A DNA stretch of 12,924 nucleotides from Deltaproteobacteria bacterium (lineage in GTDB: Bacteria > Desulfobacterota > GWC2-55-46), in NCBI GenBank assembly GCA_016219075.1, contig JACRCJ010000013.1, positions 1 to 12,924 on the forward strand, given 5' to 3'. Numbering within the stretch: position 1 is the first letter of the stretch; the number at the start of each line of letters is the position of its first letter. A program made the translations under genes and the position numbers. Positions 7,865-12,924 of the stretch are shown here, piece by piece. The notes beneath the pieces were generated by a model that saw only the letters and a list, made by a program, of their open reading frames with translations, had not been told where the DNA came from and searched no databases.

Positions 7865-8855
7865 TTGCCCAACCCCCTTCTTTTAGCGCTGATACTATCT
7901 GTAAAGCGTAGTTGTTGTCCTGCACGCCCGGGGCCGCCAGGAATTTGTGTATCCCCTCGACAGCCACCACCAGCGGGTCCCTTGCCTTCCTGTCAAGCTG
8001 GATGATGTCGCCGGCCTTGAGGGTTACAAGCTCCGAGACATTTATCCTCGCCTTTCCTATCTCGCTTGAGATGGTAAGCGGCACCCCTCCGAACTGGTCT
8101 TTCAGCGTCGCGCTCCACTTATTGTCGGAGGCGTCCGTGTCGACCTTGTTCGTGCCGTAGATCTTCTCCTTTATGGGCTCCAGCGAGCCGTACGGGATAC
8201 AGAAGAAGAACTTGTTTGTCCCGGTCTCTATGTCCATCCTGAAGGTCGAGACCACCACAGGCTCGGTGTGGGCCATGATGTTCACGAACTGCGGGTTCAT
8301 CTCGGACCTTAAGAGGTTGAAGCGCACCGGGTGGACCGGCTGCCATATCTCGCTCATCTCGCCGAGCATCACATCCACGACTTTCCTTACCACGGCCTGC
8401 TCGACATTCGTGAAATCCCTTCCCTCTATGCGGGTATGGAACCTGCCGTCCCCGCCGAAGTAGCTGTCTACGATGATAAAGACAAGGTTCGGGTCTATGA
8501 CGAGAAGCCCCTGTCCCCGGAGCGTCGAGAACTGGTATACGTTCAGGCTCGAAGGCACCTGTATGTTTTTGAGGAACTCTTCGTACTTCATCGTCTTTAT
8601 GCCTTCGGGGTTCACATCCACCGTCTTTTTCAGGACATTGAATATGGAGGTCCTGACCGAACGGCTGAACTTCTCGTTTATCATCTCCAGGGCGGCCATC
8701 CTGCCCCTTATCGCCCTCTCCTGCTTTCTAAAGTCGTACGGCCTGACGGAATCAGTTATCTCGACCTCTTTTTCAGCCTCGGTCTTGATGTCTCCGTTTG
8801 AAAGGCCCTTCAGGAGCGCGTCTACTTCGACCTGTGACAGAATCTGCTCGGACAT
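7857..8855 (-). CDS. fliM: FliM, flagellar motor switch protein that binds CheY-P
   Basis: A 332-residue C-ring protein linking FliG to FliN and receiving phosphorylated CheY. The N-terminal CheY-binding peptide is clear (LSQVEVDALL, residues 6-15). The middle domain, structurally like CheC, carries DFRKQERAIRGRM (41-53), LLVIDPNLVF (117-126) and the conserved SYFGGDGRF (131-139). The C-terminal SpoA domain follows (about 255-328, with VPLTISSEIGKARINVSEL and LKAGDIIQLDRKARDP). Length is typical. The ATG has an AAGGGG ribosome site and follows the fliL stop codon by 20 bases. The gene end overlaps fliN by 8 bases, consistent with coordinated synthesis of C-ring subunits. An intact CheY-binding motif implies chemotaxis control of rotation. 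Confidence 0.98.
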   Translation of the reverse strand: MSEQILSQVEVDALLKGLSNGDIKTEAEKEVEITDSVRPYDFRKQERAIRGRMAALEMINEKFSRSVRTSIFNVLKKTVDVNPEGIKTMKYEEFLKNIQVPSSLNVYQFSTLRGQGLLVIDPNLVFIIVDSYFGGDGRFHTRIEGRDFTNVEQAVVRKVVDVMLGEMSEIWQPVHPVRFNLLRSEMNPQFVNIMAHTEPVVVSTFRMDIETGTNKFFFCIPYGSLEPIKEKIYGTNKVDTDASDNKWSATLKDQFGGVPLTISSEIGKARINVSELVTLKAGDIIQLDRKARDPLVVAVEGIHKFLAAPGVQDNNYALQIVSALKEGGWANE

Positions 8856-8875
8856 GTAAAACCCCTTTTTGCCCC

Positions 8876-9400
8876 TTACTGGATCACGAATTCCGTGAAG
8901 TACGCCGTTTTGACCTTGCCCTTGTGAAGGAACTGGTTGACCCTGGCCACTATCTCGTCACGCATCTGGTATTTGCCCTCCACCGTGCCGATGTCGGAGT
9001 AGCCCTTGCTGGAAAGCAGTATGATCAGCGAGTCCCGTATCTGCGGGGTCTGGGCCGTGAGCTCTTCAGAGGATGTGTTTGAGGTCAGCTCAAGGTTTAT
9101 CGTGAGTTTCAGGTACCTCGTGCCTGAGTTGTCCAGAAGGTTTACGATAAACGGCTCAAGGTTGAATATCGATCCCGAGTTTTTGTTCGAGGCCTCCTGG
9201 CCGCCTCCCTGGCTCGCGGCCTCTTCGGTACTGTGGCCACCTTCAGCCTTCGCCCCTGATTTACCCTTGAGGAAGAAGAAACCGCCTGCCCCGACCGCGA
9301 TGACCACCGCGGCTATTATGCCGATGAGCATCCCTTTTCCCTTCTTCTTGGGAGCGGCTGCGTGCTCTTCGTGCTTGTCCTTTTCTTTTTCCGCCGACAT
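8876..9400 (-). CDS. fliL: FliL, stator-associated basal body protein
   Basis: A 174-residue single-pass inner-membrane protein that rings the stator units and supports torque or swarming. Seen: a short charged cytoplasmic tail (1-23, Lys/Glu/His-rich), one membrane helix (about 24-46), a low-complexity periplasmic linker (48-78, Gly/Ala/Glu/Ser), and the FliL domain with FNLEPFIVNLLDNSGTRYLKLTI-type segments, RDSLIILLSSKGYSDI and a C-terminal half ending YFTEFVIQ. The start has an excellent ribosome site (AGGAGG about 9 bases from ATG, at 9405-9414). It is the first gene after the sigma-54 promoter, with a predicted leader of about 60 bases. motA and motB are not adjacent here. Confidence 0.96.
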   Translation of the reverse strand: MSAEKEKDKHEEHAAAPKKKGKGMLIGIIAAVVIAVGAGGFFFLKGKSGAKAEGGHSTEEAASQGGGQEASNKNSGSIFNLEPFIVNLLDNSGTRYLKLTINLELTSNTSSEELTAQTPQIRDSLIILLSSKGYSDIGTVEGKYQMRDEIVARVNQFLHKGKVKTAYFTEFVIQ

Positions 9401-9472
9401 ATGACCTCCCTCCTGATTGATGCTGAAACACCCTGTATGCGTATCTTCTTGTATACCTTGGCGCAGATAGAG

Positions 9473-9489
9473 TGCAATACCCGTGCCAG
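9473..9489 (-). promoter_or_regulatory. Sigma-54 (RpoN) promoter of the fliL operon
   Basis: On the minus strand the sequence reads CTGGCACGGGTATTGCA. It matches the -24/-12 consensus (YTGGCACG-N4-TTGCW) at essentially every conserved base. GG of the -24 element lies at 9486-9487, GC of the -12 element at 9474-9475, and they are separated by exactly 10 bases as required. Transcription should start near 9462, leaving a leader of about 60 bases before fliL. No sigma-70-type or sigma-28-type promoter of comparable quality was seen in the gap. Direct observation for the motif; activity is inferred. Confidence 0.92.
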
Positions 9490-9604
9490 AGAGACGGCAG
9501 AGAAAACAGAGCCAGGGTCCATCGCATAACTATATGTATTTCTTGGCTATTTTAGAATGCGCGCTTGAGGGCTGAATCGTACTTAAGCTCTACAAAGGGG
9601 CTTA

Positions 9605-9618
9605 GTCAAATGATTGAA
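9605..9618. promoter_or_regulatory. Candidate enhancer site 1 (GTCA-N6-TGA dyad)
   Basis: The plus strand reads GTCAAATGATTGAA, an imperfect dyad (GTCA...TGAA). Read on the minus strand, TTCAATCATTTGAC agrees with about 10 of the 13 fixed positions of the published FleQ box as I recall it (GTCaNTAAAtTGAC). Its centre is about 150 bases upstream of the predicted sigma-54 start, in the normal range for an activator site. Function is inferred. Confidence 0.5.
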
Positions 9619-9627
9619 TGGAGAGAT

Positions 9628-9641
9628 GTCATAATTCTGAC
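9628..9641. promoter_or_regulatory. Candidate enhancer site 2 (GTCA-N6-TGAC dyad)
   Basis: The plus strand reads GTCATAATTCTGAC. It is palindromic at 12 of 14 positions, with perfect GTCA/TGAC arms. Its centre is 23 bases, about two helical turns, from site 1 and about 172 bases upstream of the predicted start. The tandem, same-face spacing is what cooperative binding of a sigma-54 activator would need. The activator gene is not in the window, so the cognate protein is unknown. Confidence 0.52.
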
Positions 9642-9688
9642 TCGGCGGGGGCGGGAATATCCGTTGCGTTAAGATTGAGCGTGAGACG

Positions 9689-9728
9689 AAAAAAAAGGGC
9701 CGGGCATGCTTAACGCAAGCCCGGCCCC
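9689..9728 (-). terminator. Rho-independent terminator after flgE
   Basis: On the minus strand a perfect 9-bp GC-rich stem (GGGCCGGGC with GCCCGGCCC, arms at 9719-9727 and 9697-9705) is followed by eight T residues (9689-9696). A T-T mismatch and a further TGC/GCA pairing close a five-base loop (GTTAA). It begins about 19 bases after the flgE stop codon. There is no T run on the other side, so it acts in one direction only. It separates the fliK-flgD-flgE transcript from the fliL operon. Confidence 0.96.
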
Positions 9729-9746
9729 TTGAACCCAAGCCTATTA

Positions 9747-11405
9747 CTACCGTTTGAGGTTCACAAGCTCGTTTAAGAGCTCGTCCGTGGTGGTTATGAT
9801 CTTTGAGTTGGCCTGAAAGCCCCTCTGAGCCGTTATCATGTCGACGAACTCCTGTGAAAGATCGACATTTGAGAGTTCCAGCGTGCTCGACTGTATGAGA
9901 CCCCTTCCGGAGCTGCCGGGGCTGCCGATAAGCGCCTGGCCCGAGTCGAATGTCTCGTTGTAGAGGTTTTTGCCTGCGCTTGAAAGCCCGACGGGGCTCG
10001 CGAAATCGGCCAGAAGCACCTGCCCGAGCGTCAAGTCCTTGCCGTTTGAGAATATGCCGCTTATTATGCCGTCCTGGTCGACCGATATCCTCTGGAGGTT
10101 TCCTGACGAGTATCCGTCCTGCGAGAGCATGGATACGCCCGAAGCGGTCCCGTACTGAGTGGTGCCGTCGGTGCCGGTCCCGCCCTGCGCCAGGCTGCTT
10201 CCGAAGTCGAAGGCTATAGTCTGGCCCTGCGCGGCTCCGCCGGTAAAGTTGAAGCCGCCGGTGGGGTATGTGATGCCTGTTTCGGAGTAGAGGGCCCCGT
10301 TGGTGTTGAAGGTCACGGTGCCTCTTGCCTGGACCTCGGTAGCGCCGCTTGTGGTATCCGTGCCGTTCACCACCGCGTACCAGTCCCAGTTGTTGCCGGT
10401 CGCGCCGAGCGAGTCCTTCCTGAAGTACAGCGTCACGACATGGCCGTTGCCGAGCGAATCGAATACCGTCACAGGGGTCGAGAAGTCGGAGGTATCACCG
10501 GCCTTGGCTAAGAAAAAGTCCCCGGCAGCCACATTGCTCGTAGTGCTGGCGCCTGCGGCTATCGGCCCGGAGGCGGCGTTAAAGCCCAAAAGCGCCGACG
10601 AGGTCGAAAGCGGGTTTATCCAGTCGAAGGCCAGAGTGCCTGTGTTGCCGGTATTGTTGGTTATCGTAAAGAGTCCGGTCTGGTCGTCGTAGGCGACATT
10701 ATAGGTATCCGTGGTTCCGTTTGCGGCTTCAAGGGCCGATTTTATGGCGGCGCCCGCTGCGGTGCCAGTGGATGCGGAGCCAGAGGCGAGCCCGCCGTTT
10801 GTCACCAGGCTGGCCGTAAGCCAGGTCGTGCCGCCGTCGATGCTGAACCTGATGTTGTCGTTTGTTCCGGCTGTGAAGACAAAGCCGTTAATGGGCGCGT
10901 TGGAGTCAAGGTTCGCCGTGAGAGTGGCGTTTGCGGTCGGGTTTGGCGCTATGGTCTTTGTGGAAAGGCGCAGGTCCTGCACGGTGTTCTGAAGCGTGCC
11001 GGCTGAGTTCGCCATGTAGCCCTGCAGCCTCATGCCGTTCGCGCTTGATATGTAGCCGTCCTTGTCGGTCTGGAACTGGCCGGCCCTCGTGTAGTAGTTG
11101 CTGTTGAGGATCGGGTCCTTTACGATATAGAAGCCGTCGCCGCTTACGGCCATGTCCAGCGAGTTGCTCGTGCTCTCGAAGGCGCCCTGCGAGAACATCT
11201 TCTGGATGCTTGTCATCTTCACGCCGAGGCCTATCTGGTTTGTGCCTGAGCCGCCTGACAGGGTCTGGCTAAGCACGTCGTCGAAGATGACCCTGCTGCC
11301 CTTGAAGCCGACCGTGTTGGAATTGGCGATATTGTTGCCGATGACCGAGAGCTTGCTCATATTCGCGTTAAGTCCGCTTACGCCCGTGTACAATGATGAC
11401 TGCAT
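9747..11405 (-). CDS. flgE: FlgE, flagellar hook protein (enlarged form)
   Basis: A 552-residue structural subunit of the flagellar hook, exported through the type III gate. The N-terminal rod/hook signature is clear (SSLYTGVSGLNANM, then IGNNIANSNTVGFKGSRV to residue 39). The C-terminal D0 helix is equally clear (ITAQRGFQANSKIITTTDELL, about 524-544). Internal hallmarks include VSGDGFYIV (88-95), GYISSANGMRLQGYM, and TVFDSLGNGHVVTLYF (313-328). The protein is longer than the roughly 400 residues of enterobacterial FlgE, largely because of an extra segment at about 178-290. That segment has the pattern TYNVAYDDQTGLFTITN and ends ALLGF, resembling insert modules seen in hook and hook-associated proteins. 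Start supported by AAAGGAGG upstream of ATG; 15 bases separate it from flgD. Terminator follows. Cysteine-free, as is usual for exported subunits. Confidence 0.96.
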   Translation of the reverse strand: MQSSLYTGVSGLNANMSKLSVIGNNIANSNTVGFKGSRVIFDDVLSQTLSGGSGTNQIGLGVKMTSIQKMFSQGAFESTSNSLDMAVSGDGFYIVKDPILNSNYYTRAGQFQTDKDGYISSANGMRLQGYMANSAGTLQNTVQDLRLSTKTIAPNPTANATLTANLDSNAPINGFVFTAGTNDNIRFSIDGGTTWLTASLVTNGGLASGSASTGTAAGAAIKSALEAANGTTDTYNVAYDDQTGLFTITNNTGNTGTLAFDWINPLSTSSALLGFNAASGPIAAGASTTSNVAAGDFFLAKAGDTSDFSTPVTVFDSLGNGHVVTLYFRKDSLGATGNNWDWYAVVNGTDTTSGATEVQARGTVTFNTNGALYSETGITYPTGGFNFTGGAAQGQTIAFDFGSSLAQGGTGTDGTTQYGTASGVSMLSQDGYSSGNLQRISVDQDGIISGIFSNGKDLTLGQVLLADFASPVGLSSAGKNLYNETFDSGQALIGSPGSSGRGLIQSSTLELSNVDLSQEFVDMITAQRGFQANSKIITTTDELLNELVNLKR

Positions 11406-11420
11406 GGTGTATCCTCCTTT

Positions 11421-12083
11421 TTATCTGTATATTCCTTTTAGTTTGTTCTGGCCTATTTCTTTCCCGTCCACCAGAAGGTTTGCGTTGCCCGAGTCGAAGT
11501 TTACTCCGGAGACCTGACCGAAGACATATGTGTTGGCCGATACCGCGTTGTCGGCGGAGTCCCTGGCGGTCACCGTAAACCCGTAGAAGCCCTGCGGGGC
11601 CTGTTGACCGGAGTTGTCCGTGCCGTCCCATGCGATGTCGTGGATGCCGGAGGGTTGAGCGCCGCCGTCGATCGTCTTGACGAGCTTGCCTGAGAGATCG
11701 AATATCGAGACCTTTACGCTTGAGGCCGCCCCGGTAAGGTCATAGCCTACCTTGACGGGAGCGCCTGAGTAAGCGAAGTCGCTGCCTTCGGCCTTTACGC
11801 TCCTGCCTATGAGGTTTGCCGAGTTGCTGTTCTTGAGCGCCGCCATGCCCGAAGAGATCCCGTCCATGCTCTTATTGAGGTTCGTTATGCCCTCGAGCGA
11901 GCTGAACTGCGCGAGCTGGGCGACGAACTCCGTATTGTCCGTCGGGTTCAGCGGGTCCTGGTTCTGAAGCTGCGTGACCAGGAGCTTTAGAAAGTCGTCT
12001 TTGCCGAGAGCGCCGTTGGCCGTCTTCGCCGCCTGACCCGGCGTGCCGGCCGTAGCCGGAGAAGCTGTTCCGTTTATGACCAT
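11421..12083 (-). CDS. flgD: FlgD, hook cap / hook assembly scaffold protein
   Basis: A 220-residue exported scaffold that caps the growing hook and is needed for FlgE polymerisation. The N-terminal FlgD core shows LGKDDFLKLLVTQLQNQDPLNP (about 26-47), followed by TDNTEFVAQLAQFSSLEGITNLNKSM. The C-terminal half carries the FlgD Ig-like region, with VKVSIFDLSGKLVKTI, the IAWDGTDNSGQQAPQGFYGFTV segment and a final VSGVNFDSGNANLLVDGKEI. Length is ordinary (about 220-240). The ATG has a consensus AGGAGG with a 7-base spacer. It is 22 bases after fliK and 15 before flgE, so the three form one transcript. Low-complexity Ala/Thr/Gly residues at the N-terminus are typical of its exported tail. Confidence 0.97.
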   Translation of the reverse strand: MVINGTASPATAGTPGQAAKTANGALGKDDFLKLLVTQLQNQDPLNPTDNTEFVAQLAQFSSLEGITNLNKSMDGISSGMAALKNSNSANLIGRSVKAEGSDFAYSGAPVKVGYDLTGAASSVKVSIFDLSGKLVKTIDGGAQPSGIHDIAWDGTDNSGQQAPQGFYGFTVTARDSADNAVSANTYVFGQVSGVNFDSGNANLLVDGKEIGQNKLKGIYR

Positions 12084-12105
12084 AGTACTGCCTCCTGTAT
12101 ACTGC

Positions 12106-12924
12106 TTAAGCGAAAAGGTCCACCCCGCCTGAAGCCCTGCGGGTATTTTCAGACTGGATGTAAGGTCTTGTCTCTATCGTATTATCGGGTCTTTGAGCGT
12201 GGCCGCCCCAGTGGCTCCGGCCGCCATACGGGTTCTCTCCCGGGGCGCTCTCCGAAAACCGGGCGGAGCTTTCTGAAAAGGCGTTCGCGCCGAGTTCGAC
12301 CGTGTATCTGTCGAGCGTAAGCCCCTGTCTGGCGAATACTTCCCTGAGCTTTCCCGAATCCGAATCAAGTATGGTCTTAGCGGCTTCGCTCTCCACGACG
12401 ATCCTGGCCTTCACCGAACTCTCCTCTATGCTCATCCTTATATGGAGAACGCCGAGGTGCTCCGGCGCAAGGTTCAAGCTTACCTCCCTGCCGTTCCCCC
12501 CGAGGCTCATCCTGACTCCTGTAGAGAGTTTCTCAAAGACCGCCTCCGGCTTTACGGACTCAACGGGTTTTGCGCTCAGCGCGTCTACCGGAAACTTTTC
12601 GGTGTTGACATGAATGGCGCCGTGAGAAAGACCGGTTACTGGACCGGCCTTGAGTCCAGCCTCGCCCTTGGCGCCTTTTTCATCCCGGTTCTCAGATAGG
12701 TCAGACCCGCTTGGCTTAGCAGCCGGATAAAGTGGGTTGTCCCGGTTCCCGGCAACAGGTCCGGCGCTCTCGCCTCCGGCGTTAAGCTCATCGGTACGAA
12801 GTGCGGCCGCATGGTCCGGCGCCGGGAGGTTCCTGTGGTCCTTAACCGCCTCTACAGCCGCTTTTGCCTGCTCAGGAGCCGGAGTGTGCCCTGTGTCAGG
12901 TTGGTCCTGGTCAATAACCGCCTC
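12106..12924 (-). CDS. fliK: FliK, hook-length control protein (partial, 5' end outside window)
   Basis: The open frame runs from the TAA stop codon (12106-12108) to the right edge without a stop codon, giving at least 272 residues; the true start lies outside. The C-terminal Flg_hook domain is recognisable: VFEKLSTGVRMSLGG, EVSLNLAPEHLGVLHIRMS, VKARIVVESEAAKTIL and KLREVFARQGLTLDRYTVEL, followed by a disordered Gly/Ser/Asn/Arg-rich tail. The visible upstream part (about 130 residues) is Pro/Ala/Glu/Asp-rich and unstructured, as expected of the secreted molecular-ruler region. The ATG at 12510 lies inside the conserved domain and has no ribosome site, so it is not the start. FliK measures the hook and triggers the FlhB switch, whose gene is in the downstream operon. 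flgD follows by 22 bases. Confidence 0.93.
   Translation of the reverse strand, partial: EAVIDQDQPDTGHTPAPEQAKAAVEAVKDHRNLPAPDHAAALRTDELNAGGESAGPVAGNRDNPLYPAAKPSGSDLSENRDEKGAKGEAGLKAGPVTGLSHGAIHVNTEKFPVDALSAKPVESVKPEAVFEKLSTGVRMSLGGNGREVSLNLAPEHLGVLHIRMSIEESSVKARIVVESEAAKTILDSDSGKLREVFARQGLTLDRYTVELGANAFSESSARFSESAPGENPYGGRSHWGGHAQRPDNTIETRPYIQSENTRRASGGVDLFA

Larger units (their letters stand above)
9401..9746. other. flgE-fliL intergenic regulatory region
   Basis: This 346-base stretch is the only long non-coding interval in the window. Moving from right to left it holds the flgE terminator, two GTCA-N6-TGA dyads, an AT-richer spacer (about 9520-9600) with no convincing sigma-70 promoter, the sigma-54 promoter, and the fliL leader with its ribosome site. 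Short frames on either strand that enter this region show no family resemblance and lack good ribosome sites, so I see no small gene in it. The arrangement of remote sites, spacer and -24/-12 element is the textbook layout of an enhancer-driven sigma-54 operon. Confidence 0.8.

Noticed and set aside
9430..9456. Repeated GTAT units in the fliL leader as a hairpin or riboswitch
   Set aside because: Pairing is only four or five weak A/T-rich pairs, and there is no recognisable riboswitch core or terminator.
9261..9527. Short minus-strand frames (88 and 68 codons) entering the fliL leader
   Set aside because: They extend across the sigma-54 promoter, lack ribosome sites and are out of frame with fliL, whose start has a consensus ribosome site.
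9573..9612. TTGACT-like hexamer upstream of fliL as a sigma-70 promoter
   Set aside because: No acceptable -10 element at 16-18 bases; the TTGAC belongs to candidate enhancer site 1.
1..12924. A novel defence, mobile or biosynthetic system hidden in the cluster
   Set aside because: Every substantial minus-strand frame is a recognised flagellar gene, intergenic space is minimal, and no repeats, integrase, toxin-antitoxin or array structure was seen.

Overview
The window is one continuous flagellar gene cluster, with every gene on the minus strand. Read in the direction of transcription, from the right edge to the left, the order is fliK (cut by the right edge), flgD, flgE, an intergenic regulatory region, then fliL, fliM, fliN, fliO, fliP, fliQ, fliR, flhB, flhA, flhF and flhG. 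No RNA genes, mobile elements, CRISPR arrays or foreign-looking islands are visible. Apart from the flgE-fliL gap, the coding sequences overlap or lie at most about 35 bases apart.

Region 1 (about 9747-12924) is the hook module. FliK controls hook length, FlgD is the hook cap and FlgE is the hook subunit. It ends in a strong Rho-independent terminator at 9689-9728. Region 2 (9401-9746) is the only sizeable non-coding stretch. Besides the terminator it holds a near-perfect sigma-54 promoter (9473-9489) and, about 150-170 bases upstream of the predicted start site, two similar GTCA-N6-TGA(C) dyads that look like enhancer sites for a flagellar activator of the FleQ/FlrA/FlrC kind. Region 3 (41-9400) is a long operon for the basal-body stator/switch proteins (FliL, FliM, FliN), the type III export gate (FliO, FliP, FliQ, FliR, FlhB, FlhA) and the two NTPases that set flagellar position and number (FlhF, FlhG). 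Bases 1-40 hold no recognisable gene start; the next operon gene probably lies beyond the left edge.

The organism is a motile bacterium with moderately GC-rich DNA. Sigma-54 control plus flhF-flhG suggests polar or number-controlled flagella. The operon order resembles that of Desulfobacterota (former Deltaproteobacteria), Nitrospirota and related Gram-negative lineages. The genes use ATA (Ile) and AGG (Arg) freely despite the GC content, a habit I associate with some of those lineages; the phylum assignment is only an inference.

I do not see a previously undescribed system here. The points most worth a second look are the regulatory architecture of the 9401-9746 gap, an extra domain-sized insertion in FlgE, and a Lys-to-Arg change in the G4 motif of FlhF.
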